The position numbers were made by a program, and so were the translations under genes. A stretch of DNA of 5,301 nt from JBBRCX01 sp038204465 (GTDB taxonomy: Bacteria; Planctomycetota; Phycisphaerae; Tepidisphaerales; Tepidisphaeraceae). Shown here piece by piece: positions 1 through 5,301 of the stretch. Under the pieces are notes generated by a model, which worked only from the letters and a program-made list of their open reading frames with translations, did not search any database and was not told the origin of the DNA. The first letter of the stretch is position 1. Every line of letters begins with the position of its first letter. The stretch lies in contig JBBRCX010000182.1 of assembly GCA_038204465.1 (NCBI GenBank), positions 1 through 5,301 of the forward strand, given 5' to 3'.

Positions 1-138
1 CGGCCAAACTCACCGGTGACGAAGACCACGGTGGAATCGAAGAGCCCCTTCGCCTTCAGCGCGCCGAACATTGCGCTCAGCCCGGCATCGAGAGGAGGAA
101 GCATTTTGGACTTTAGCTGGTCAAAGTTATCGTAGTGG
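1..138. repeat. Direct repeat copy A of a DUF1501-coding segment
   Basis: Positions 1-138 match 4058-4195 in the same orientation without gaps, with 14 mismatches by hand count (64, 71, 72, 93, 99, 104, 105, 109, 110, 111, 120, 122, 123, 129), so about 90% identity. The first 63 bases are identical. Beyond 138 the copies differ by a 3-base indel and then lose similarity. Six of the mismatches are silent third-position changes. The match begins at the first base of the window, so the repeat may continue outside it. Confidence 0.93.
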
Positions 139-143
139 TCCCA
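1..143 (-). pseudogene. 5'-truncated DUF1501 gene fragment, running off the window
   Basis: Read on the minus strand, this stretch encodes the middle of a DUF1501 protein: WDHYDNF, then LPPLDAGLSAMFGALKAKG, then FDSTVVFVTGEFG at the window edge. It aligns with residues 296-343 of the DUF1501 protein encoded at 3787-5088, with six substitutions and one missing residue (WD-HYD against WDSHYD). The frame has no stop or indel across 1-138. It lacks everything a working gene needs upstream: the roughly 290 N-terminal residues, including the GGxSHxD motif and the export signal, are absent. There is no in-frame ATG, GTG or TTG between 144 and 250, and the homology ends just before the Trp codon. The remainder (FGRTP, GRDHHP and the C-terminus) may lie beyond position 1. 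It is probably a remnant left by recombination between paralogues. An assembly artefact or a sequencing frameshift near 140-165 are the alternatives. Confidence 0.7.
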
Positions 144-214
144 GGGGGTTGCGGTGCGAACCGCGGGCCAGCGCTGACGAACGCGGCGGTGAGGAAGAAG
201 GCGCGGATTCGCAT
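113..214 (-). other. Signal-peptide-like gene start, interrupted after about 20 codons
   Basis: An ATG at 214 opens a 33-codon frame beginning MRIRAFFLTAAFVSAGPRFA and ending at a TAA at 113-115. The first 15-18 residues look like a Sec signal peptide: a basic start (RIR), a hydrophobic core (AFFLTAAFV) and small residues after it. The ATG lies 32 bases after the stop of the upstream DUF1501 gene, a normal operon spacing. After about residue 20 the peptide becomes nonsense (PQPPGTTTITLTS), because this frame then reads the DUF1501 fragment out of register. I read it as the genuine 5' end of a secreted-protein gene joined to unrelated or rearranged sequence. An alternative is that TAAFVSAGPRF is a diverged match to AARLVEAGVKF of the DUF1501 family, about 6 of 12 positions identical, which would make this a frameshifted DUF1501 remnant. 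That similarity is too weak to decide. Confidence 0.4.
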
Positions 215-246
215 CAGCGTTGCCGTTTGGAGGCAGAAGAGAGTAC

Positions 247-1530
247 TCACGCGAACATTTCCAGCGCGGGCTTGCCTTTGTTTCCGATCGACATCGGCCG
301 CCCGCTGGGGGTCCGGATTTCCTGCTCGGTGGGCAGGCCGGCGGCCCACGCGATGGTCGCGTGAAAGGCGCCGACGGTCATCGGCTTGTCGTCGGGCTCG
401 TGGCCCTTCGCATCGCTCTTGCCGTGGACATAGCCGCGCTTCACGCCACCCCCGGCGAGGACGGTACTGAAGACCGGCGGGTGATGGCCCCGCCCGCTGC
501 TTTCGAAGGTCGGCGTGCGGCCGAACTCGGTGGTCACCGCGACGAGGGTGGAGTCGAGCAAACCGCGCGCATCCAGGTCGCCGATCAGGGCGGCGAAAGC
601 GCGGTCGAAGTCTCCCCCGCGAGTCTCCATGCCATCGGCGATATCCTTGTGCATATCCCAGCTCCCGTGCCGGATTTCGACGAAGCGCACCCCGTTTTCG
701 ACCAACCGGCGTGCGAGCAGGCAGCCCTGCCCGAGCTTGCTCCGGCCGTAGCGATCCCGCAGCTCCGCGGGCTCGGCGGAGAGGTCGAAGGCCTTCAGAT
801 CCCGGCTCTTCATGAGGGTCATCGTGGAGTCGTAAAAATCGGCGTAGGCTTTCACGTTGGCGTCTCCGTTGCTGAAGGTGCGGTCGAGCTTTTCCAGGAG
901 TCCGATGCGCTTTCGCTCCACGTCCTCGGCCAGTCCGGAGGTGGTATTCGGCAGGCCCTGGTCAGGATCGAGGATGGGCAGCGGCGAGAAGGCCGCGGGA
1001 AAATAGCCGTTCCCGGAGTCGGCCGGACGGTTCACGCAGACGGTGGACGGCAGGGTGGCGTGGCTTTTTCCAAGGTGATGCTGAGCCCACGCGCCGAGCA
1101 TCGGATGTACGATGGTGCCGCGCTTTTCATAGCCCGTGCGCATCAGATACTGCGCGCTTTGGTGGAGGCCGATCTTGGCCGTCATCGAGCGAATGACGGC
1201 GATCTTGTCGGCAATCTTCGCCGTCGCCGTGAGATAGTCGGTGACCTGAAAGTCCGCCGTCGTCGCGATCGGATTGCTGGGGCCTTTCACGTCGCCGGTC
1301 TTCGGGTCGAAGGAATCAATGTGGCTGAGGCCACCCTCGAGCTCGATGAAAATGACGCGCTTCGCCTTGCCGAAGCCGGCACGACGCGGGACGGAAGCCT
1401 CGCGCGGTTTCTCTGCGGCGGAAAGGCCCGGGGCAAAGGCCGGCAGGACGGTGAGGCCGAAGGCGTAGCGGGCGCAGCGCTCGACGAAAGTGCGGCGCTC
1501 CATCGGATCGCGGAGGTGGTCGTGGCTCAT
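247..1530 (-). CDS. DUF1501 family exported protein (second of two in the window)
   Basis: This is a 427-residue DUF1501 protein, a normal length for the family, which is placed in the alkaline phosphatase/sulfatase-like fold. No reaction is established for it. Visible landmarks are: a twin-arginine-like signal, ERRTFVERC at 11-19, followed by a hydrophobic stretch and a likely cleavage near LSA-AEK (37-41); EGGLSHIDSFDPK at 65-77, whose His/Asp residues probably bind metal; WDMH at 291-294; EFGRTP at 335-340; GRGHHP at 346-351; GGGVKRG at 360-366; and SGRP at 409-412. The third position of GRGHHP is Gly, where the other DUF1501 protein here has Asp. I chose the start at 1530 (MSHDHLRDPMERR), 8 bases after the stop of the PSCyt2/PSD1 gene, so the two are probably co-transcribed. 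MERRTF at 1503 is a possible alternative. The frame stays open up to 1734 but overlaps the upstream gene and gives an Arg-rich, unconvincing peptide. No Shine-Dalgarno sequence precedes the ATG. The protein is only distantly similar to its paralogue at 3787-5088. Confidence 0.93.
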   Translation of the reverse strand: MSHDHLRDPMERRTFVERCARYAFGLTVLPAFAPGLSAAEKPREASVPRRAGFGKAKRVIFIELEGGLSHIDSFDPKTGDVKGPSNPIATTADFQVTDYLTATAKIADKIAVIRSMTAKIGLHQSAQYLMRTGYEKRGTIVHPMLGAWAQHHLGKSHATLPSTVCVNRPADSGNGYFPAAFSPLPILDPDQGLPNTTSGLAEDVERKRIGLLEKLDRTFSNGDANVKAYADFYDSTMTLMKSRDLKAFDLSAEPAELRDRYGRSKLGQGCLLARRLVENGVRFVEIRHGSWDMHKDIADGMETRGGDFDRAFAALIGDLDARGLLDSTLVAVTTEFGRTPTFESSGRGHHPPVFSTVLAGGGVKRGYVHGKSDAKGHEPDDKPMTVGAFHATIAWAAGLPTEQEIRTPSGRPMSIGNKGKPALEMFA

Positions 1531-1538
1531 AGGGGTAG

Positions 1539-3686
1539 TTATTGGATGAAGAGAAACTCGCGGGTATTGGCCAGGGCCCACGCCACGTCGCTGAGGGTGA
1601 GACCGCCCGACAGCGCCTTGGTGGATTCCGCGCGCTCTTCGGCCAGCGGCTTGCGGGCCAGCAACGAGAGGTAGAGGGAGTCCACTTTCGCCCCGGCGGA
1701 ATTCGCCTGCCCAGCCACCGTGACGGCGGCGCACGTGCCATCGCTGATGAGCTTGCCGGCGCCGCCGTACATGCGCATGAGCAACTGGGGCACGCTGCCA
1801 TCCGTGGTGCTCGTATCGCTGATGAGCCGGTCGCTCTGGCCGAAGAGCCGCAGGAAATGTGTCTCGGGCGCGGGTTGCGGCAGCTCGCTGGCGCGGGCGA
1901 GGATCATGCCAAAGCGTTGCGGCGGCGTCCCGCCCTGGTACTCACCGAGGAGGACACTGTCTTTGACGCCGCCTTTCCGCGCGCCGGCGACGCTCTGCTT
2001 CCCGCCGCTCATGCGGTCGATGACCGCCTTCATATTTTCCGCCGTCATCCCGTCAGTCCCCAGCGACATCAGCTTCTCGTCGTCGCCGCGGCGCAGCACC
2101 ATGTGATCGACCTCCGGGCCGACGCTCAGGACCATCAAGCTGTCCCAGACTTGTTCGGCCGTCATCCGGCGCACGAGCGGACCGGGGAAGAGATACGGGC
2201 CCTTCTCCAAATCCGGCGAGAGGCCGGCGGCCCGCTGGTAGGTCTGCGAGTTGAAGAGCACGCGCTGGAACTCGCGCAGGTCGAACCTCCCCGCCTTGAT
2301 GACCGTGGCGAGGTGCGCGAGCAGGGCGGGATTGCTCGCCTTCGCGGGGTCGTCCAGATCCGAAACCGGCTCCTGCACGGCGAGGCCGAAGACTTTTTTC
2401 CAAACCCGGTTGGCGATGTTCGCCGCAAAGCGCGGGTTGTCGGGATGCGTCATCCATTTCGCAAACTCGTCGCGAAGCTCCGCCGGCTTCGAAGTATTCA
2501 CGCGATACGCCGGATTGGTGCTGTCCGCCTTGCTCCAGGCGATGAGCGTGGGCGTGACCGGAGAGGAGGCCTTCACATCGGAGTATTTGTAATCCTTCGG
2601 AAAAGTGAGGCTCTGGACGTCCGTGTCCGCCATCCGGTAGCCATTCGCGTTCGCAATGCGTACGAGTTGCAGTTTGTTGAGGCCCTTGCCCTGGAGGAGT
2701 TGCTTGCCGCCCCTGAGCGTCGTCTCGTCGATCCCGTTGCTTGCGCCGAAGAAGGCCGCCACTTGGTAAAAATCGCGCTGAGTCCAAGGGGCGAGCGGAT
2801 GGTTGTGACACTGCGCGCAGGCGAGGTTGGCGCCGAGAAATGTGGTCAGGAGGTTGGACACGCCATCGAGCGGCATCTGCGCGTCGTAAAGCAGGAAGCC
2901 GGTCGCCCCGTTGTCACAGACCTTGCCCTCCGCCGTGAGCATGGCGCGCACCAGCGCATCCCACGTGCGGTCGGCCTGGAGCTGATCCTTCAGCCAGTCC
3001 TGAAAGGTGAAAGTCGGCACGCCTTTGCCGAAGAGATCCTTCACGCGCAGCATGTCGCCCAGCCAATTGTACATCCGCATCGTGTAACCCGGCGAATAGA
3101 GCAGCCGGTCGATCAGTTTCGCGCGCTTGTTCGGCGCGCGGTCGGCGAGATAGGCCCCGGCCTCCTCGGCGGTCGGAATACGGCCAACGGCATCGAGGTA
3201 AATGCGCCGGAGGAACTGCTCCTCGTTCACCGGCGCGTTGAATTTTTCGCCTTTCGCCACCAACGTCGAGCCGATGAGGAAATCGATTTGGTAGGCCGCT
3301 GTCTTCACATACTCGTCCGCGAAGGAGCGGGCGCGCAGCCGCTGCGCGTAGTCCAGCGCGAATGCCGAGTCGGCGGGGACGAGGCGGGGCAGCAACATCT
3401 GCAGCGTCTGGCCCTGGCGGGTCCGCACGGTGACGATCGTCTCGTGCAGCGAGCAAAACTCGGCCTCGACCTTGTGACCCGCGGGATCGCTCCAGGTGCG
3501 CCACGGCGAGGGCAGCTCCGCGTTGAGCGGCGGCGACTCGCGGGTCGCTGTTTTTTTCCCCACCACGGCCCGTGGAGTCGGCGTCGCCGCGGGCGGCTGT
3601 GCTTTTTTGTTGGGCTTCGCACCGGACGCCGTTCCCAGAAGGAAAGCGAAGGCTGCAATCGAGACGACGGGGATGAATCGGTGCAT
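1539..3686 (-). CDS. SHD1-PSCyt2-PSD1 (DUF1549/DUF1553) secreted cytochrome-like protein
   Basis: This is a 715-residue protein. Residues 1-23 form a Sec signal peptide (MHRF, then IPVVSIAAFAFLLGTASGA). A Lys/Pro/Thr-rich linker covers about 24-60. An SHD1 domain follows at about 61-118, starting WRTWSDPAGHKVEAEF. The PSCyt2 (DUF1549) domain covers about 130-320 and includes RRIYLDAVGRIPT (160-172) and CAQCHNHPLAPWTQRDFY (290-307). CAQCH (codons at 2805-2819) is a CxxCH motif that could bind haem c covalently after export. The PSD1 (DUF1553) domain covers about 405-715, with NRVWKKVFG (426-434), RRMTAEQVWDSL (506-517), HFLRLFGQSDR (610-620), LYLSLLARKPLAEE (671-684) and the typical ending NTREFLFIQ. 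Many relatives carry an N-terminal PSCyt1 cytochrome domain; here SHD1 takes that place. The function is unknown. The gene sits directly before a DUF1501 gene, its usual partner. The ATG at 3686 is chosen because it yields a proper signal peptide; the region before it is pyrimidine-rich and lacks a Shine-Dalgarno sequence. Confidence 0.94.
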   Translation of the reverse strand: MHRFIPVVSIAAFAFLLGTASGAKPNKKAQPPAATPTPRAVVGKKTATRESPPLNAELPSPWRTWSDPAGHKVEAEFCSLHETIVTVRTRQGQTLQMLLPRLVPADSAFALDYAQRLRARSFADEYVKTAAYQIDFLIGSTLVAKGEKFNAPVNEEQFLRRIYLDAVGRIPTAEEAGAYLADRAPNKRAKLIDRLLYSPGYTMRMYNWLGDMLRVKDLFGKGVPTFTFQDWLKDQLQADRTWDALVRAMLTAEGKVCDNGATGFLLYDAQMPLDGVSNLLTTFLGANLACAQCHNHPLAPWTQRDFYQVAAFFGASNGIDETTLRGGKQLLQGKGLNKLQLVRIANANGYRMADTDVQSLTFPKDYKYSDVKASSPVTPTLIAWSKADSTNPAYRVNTSKPAELRDEFAKWMTHPDNPRFAANIANRVWKKVFGLAVQEPVSDLDDPAKASNPALLAHLATVIKAGRFDLREFQRVLFNSQTYQRAAGLSPDLEKGPYLFPGPLVRRMTAEQVWDSLMVLSVGPEVDHMVLRRGDDEKLMSLGTDGMTAENMKAVIDRMSGGKQSVAGARKGGVKDSVLLGEYQGGTPPQRFGMILARASELPQPAPETHFLRLFGQSDRLISDTSTTDGSVPQLLMRMYGGAGKLISDGTCAAVTVAGQANSAGAKVDSLYLSLLARKPLAEERAESTKALSGGLTLSDVAWALANTREFLFIQ

Positions 3687-3786
3687 GACTATGGGAGGGG
3701 AAGGTAGAGGGTTGCGCTAATGATCGCTGGTCGCTTTGGACTGCTCCATCACGCGCCTCGGTGAGCGGCGTAATTGGGTTTCGTGC
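3687..3786. other. 100-base spacer between the two PSD1/DUF1501 pairs
   Basis: This is the longest gene-free stretch in the window and the natural place for a promoter of the downstream pair. I see no convincing -35/-10 elements. On the minus strand, an imperfect inverted repeat at 3751-3771 could form ACGCCGCTC / GAGGCGCGT around a 3-base loop, with a 2x2 internal mismatch. It is not followed by a T-run, so it is not a typical intrinsic terminator. The last 25 bases before the ATG are C/T-rich and contain CCTTCCCCTCCC. Whether the second pair has its own promoter or is read through from the first cannot be told. Confidence 0.5.
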
Positions 3787-5088
3787 TCATAACAACTCTG
3801 GAAGCGGCGTCCCATGGCGCACGATCATCACTGGGCGGCCTGAGGTCGTGCGGTACTCTTTCTTCGGATCGATCCCCAGGGCGGTGTAGAACGTCGCGGC
3901 GACATCATCGGGAGTGATCACCCGATCGAGCGGTTCTTCGCCGCGCGCGTCCGAGGCCCCGACGACCTGGCCGCCACGAATCCCGCCGCCCGCCAGCAGG
4001 CAGCAATTGGCACGAGGGTGATGATCCCGGCCGGCGCGCTCATTGATCCTCGGCGTCCGGCCAAACTCACCGGTGACGAAGACCACGGTGGAATCGAAGA
4101 GCCCCTTCGCCTTCAGCGCGGCGAACAAGGCGCTCAGCCCGGCATCGAGGGGAGGCAGCAAATTGTTTTTTAGCTGATTGAAGTTGTCGTAGTGGCTGTC
4201 CCAACTGACATGGTTGAGCGTGATGAACTTGACGCCGGCTTCGACGAGGCGGGCGGCGAGCAGGCAGCTTTGCGAAAACGAGTCGGGAGCAAAGAGGCCG
4301 GTGATCGAAGCCGGTTCCTTCGTGAGGTCGAAGGCGTCACGCGCCCGGTTGGAGCGGATCATCGAGAACGCCTTCTGCCCAAACTCATCCATGCCGGAGA
4401 GGACCCTGTCGTGGTTGGCGAAACTTCCGAACGCGGTGTCGAAGCGCTTGACGAGATTCTGCCGCCGGTCGATGTCCGCCAAAGTCACGCCATTCAACGC
4501 GAGTCCGTGGATCTGCATGGCCTGCCCAGGTTTGGGGGTGATGCCGGTTTCGAACGGCCCAAACTCCGCCCCCAGGAAGCCGGTCGGGGCCGTGCCTTGG
4601 CGCGGGACGGCGACGAATGAGGGAAGCTCGGGGATCTGGGGAAATTCCTTTGAGACCACGGCGCCATAGCTGGGGAAGGAAATGGATGGGAGCTGACGGT
4701 TGCCGGTGCCCATATAGGGTTGGGCGAGTTCGTGCGCCGCCAGGGTGTGACTGACTCCCCGCAGGAGCGCGAATCGATCGGCGCACTGCGCTAGCTTCGG
4801 CAGATGCTCACAGATCTGGAGACCCGGCACATTCGTCCCGATCGGCCGAAACTCCCCGCGGTGCGTATCGGGCGCATCCGGCTTCAGATCGAACGTGTCG
4901 AGATGACTGGCGCCGCCGCCAAGTCGCACGAAGATCGCCGATTTCGTTTTACCCGACGGCGTGACTCCGCCGGCCGCGGCATGGCTCAAGTATTCGGGCA
5001 GGCCAAAGCCGAAGCCGAAACCGCTGATGGTGCCGACGCGAAGGAAATCCCGCCGGGTGAAACCGTCACAGTAAGTGTGGATGGACAT
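3787..5088 (-). CDS. DUF1501 family Tat-exported protein (first of two in the window)
   Basis: This is a 433-residue DUF1501 protein of normal length, of the alkaline phosphatase/sulfatase-like fold, with no established activity. The N-terminus carries a clear twin-arginine motif, TRRDFLRVG (11-19), followed by a Gly/Phe-rich hydrophobic segment (SGFGFGFGLP, 22-31) and a likely cleavage around HAAAG (36-40). Other landmarks are GGGASHLDTFDLKP (57-70), whose His/Asp residues probably bind metal; WDSHYDNF (296-303); EFGRTP (341-346); GRDHHP (353-358); GGGIRGG (367-373); and SGRP (416-419). All family signatures are present, so I expect it to be intact. It begins 50 bases after the stop of a PSD1-type gene, its probable partner in an operon, and ends 100 bases before the next pair. 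There is no Shine-Dalgarno sequence before the ATG at 5088. Residues 297-344 are encoded by DNA about 90% identical to positions 1-138, much closer than this protein is to the other complete DUF1501 protein in the window. Confidence 0.95.
   Translation of the reverse strand: MSIHTYCDGFTRRDFLRVGTISGFGFGFGLPEYLSHAAAGGVTPSGKTKSAIFVRLGGGASHLDTFDLKPDAPDTHRGEFRPIGTNVPGLQICEHLPKLAQCADRFALLRGVSHTLAAHELAQPYMGTGNRQLPSISFPSYGAVVSKEFPQIPELPSFVAVPRQGTAPTGFLGAEFGPFETGITPKPGQAMQIHGLALNGVTLADIDRRQNLVKRFDTAFGSFANHDRVLSGMDEFGQKAFSMIRSNRARDAFDLTKEPASITGLFAPDSFSQSCLLAARLVEAGVKFITLNHVSWDSHYDNFNQLKNNLLPPLDAGLSALFAALKAKGLFDSTVVFVTGEFGRTPRINERAGRDHHPRANCCLLAGGGIRGGQVVGASDARGEEPLDRVITPDDVAATFYTALGIDPKKEYRTTSGRPVMIVRHGTPLPELL
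4058..4195. repeat. Direct repeat copy B, inside the Tat-exported DUF1501 gene
   Basis: This is the intact partner of the repeat at 1-138 (offset 4057, 124 of 138 bases identical by hand count). It encodes residues from HYDNFNQLK to TGEFG of the complete DUF1501 protein. The match is strongest at its low-coordinate end (63 identical bases) and thins towards 4195, after which the copies diverge abruptly. Confidence 0.93.
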
Positions 5089-5138
5089 AATCTTGAATGG
5101 TTGAGGTGAGTTCGTGAGTTGATGGGTCGAGCGGTGAT
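5089..5138. other. 50-base leader between PSD1-type gene and DUF1501 gene
   Basis: This short spacer separates the TAA of the upstream PSD1-type gene from the ATG of the DUF1501 gene. Its coding-strand sequence is rich in C and A (for example CTCACCTCAACC) and has no GGAGG-like ribosome binding site or terminator-like hairpin. The spacing fits two genes on one transcript. Confidence 0.5.
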
Positions 5139-5301
5139 TTAGTGGTTCACCATGAATTCGCGCGTATTGAGCATCGTCCAGAGCAGGTCCCGAATTCCGT
5201 CGATGGGAGTTTCCGCCGCGGCCACTTCCTCCTTGGCGGCGGCGAACTCTTGGGCGGTGGGCGGCCGGCTCACGGTGCGCAGGAACACTTCGCGAATGGC
5301 C
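5139..5301 (-). CDS. C-terminal end of a PSD1 (DUF1553) domain protein, partial
   Basis: The last 53 codons of a gene that begins beyond the window; the stop is a TAA at 5139-5141. The visible peptide contains VFLRTVSRPPTAQEF and ends LLWTMLNTREFMVNH. Both match the pattern that closes PSD1 domains: a (L/F)(Y/L)L..L.R.PT..E helix, then a short acidic/alanine-rich stretch, then N(T/S).EF. The complete PSCyt2/PSD1 protein at 1539-3686 ends in the same way (LYLSLLARKPLAEE, then LANTREFLFIQ). The full protein is probably a PSCyt2/PSD1 protein of about 700-1000 residues, but its N-terminal domains cannot be seen. It lies 50 bases before a DUF1501 gene, repeating the pair arrangement further down. 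Confidence 0.85.
   Translation of the reverse strand, partial: AIREVFLRTVSRPPTAQEFAAAKEEVAAAETPIDGIRDLLWTMLNTREFMVNH

Noticed and set aside
220..1674. A 484-codon plus-strand reading frame opposite the second DUF1501 gene
   Set aside because: It has the same codon-register shadow effect. The peptide resembles no family I know, and the minus-strand frame carries all the DUF1501 signatures.
1531..1734. Upstream extension of the second DUF1501 gene to an ATG at 1734
   Set aside because: It would overlap the last 65 codons of the PSCyt2/PSD1 gene out of frame and put an Arg/Gly-rich stretch before the export signal. The ATG at 1530 gives a normal DUF1501 N-terminus.
2053..2811. A 252-codon minus-strand frame within the PSCyt2/PSD1 gene
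   Set aside because: It is an alternate-frame shadow, Arg/Pro/Gly-rich and without motifs, fully inside a well-supported gene.
3551..3608. Runs of seven and six A on the coding strand as a programmed frameshift site
   Set aside because: Neither run sits in the X XXY YYZ register in the zero frame, and the reading frame continues normally through the Lys codons of a linker.
1542..3707. A 721-codon plus-strand reading frame opposite the PSCyt2/PSD1 gene
   Set aside because: It is in exact codon register with the minus-strand gene, so its stops could arise only from TTA, CTA or TCA codons in that gene, which are rare at high GC. Its product is His/Arg-rich with no domain, whereas the minus-strand protein has a signal peptide and conserved motifs.
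3751..3771. Imperfect hairpin in the spacer as a terminator
   Set aside because: The stem has a central 2x2 mismatch and no T-run follows on either strand. It is mentioned only as part of the spacer.

Overview
This GC-rich window (roughly 60% or more GC by eye) is a block of secreted-protein genes, all on the minus strand. They belong to two families that are greatly expanded in Planctomycetota and Verrucomicrobiota: the PSCyt2/PSD1 proteins (DUF1549/DUF1553) and the DUF1501 proteins. The family content, an SHD1 domain in one protein, and the lack of Shine-Dalgarno sequences point to the PVC group. Verrucomicrobiota is my first guess, but the window alone cannot prove it.

In the direction of transcription, from high to low coordinates, the layout is as follows. 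(1) 5301-5139: the last 53 codons of a PSD1-type protein that starts outside the window. (2) 5088-3787: a complete DUF1501 protein with a clear twin-arginine signal. (3) A 100-base spacer. (4) 3686-1539: a complete PSCyt2/PSD1 protein with a Sec-type signal peptide, an SHD1 domain and one CxxCH motif. (5) 1530-247: a second, quite different DUF1501 protein, starting 8 bases after the previous stop. (6) 214-1: a broken region in which a signal-peptide-like gene start runs out of frame into a 5'-truncated DUF1501 fragment. That fragment is about 90% identical in DNA to part of the first DUF1501 gene.

The block therefore holds two successive [PSD1-type, DUF1501] pairs and the remains of at least one further DUF1501 sequence. 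In each pair the PSD1-type protein would be exported by Sec and could receive haem outside the cytoplasm. The DUF1501 partner carries an RRxF signal and is probably exported folded by Tat. No biochemical function is established for either family. DUF1501 is grouped with the alkaline phosphatase/sulfatase-like fold, and such pairs have been suggested to act in uptake or breakdown of complex carbohydrates. Nothing in this window (no sulfatase, glycosidase, transporter or regulator) confirms that.

The most unusual feature is the low-coordinate end, where the duplicated fragment and the abrupt junction could reflect recombination between paralogues or a mis-joined or collapsed assembly. I see no RNA genes, insertion sequences, CRISPR arrays, phage genes or convincing terminators.
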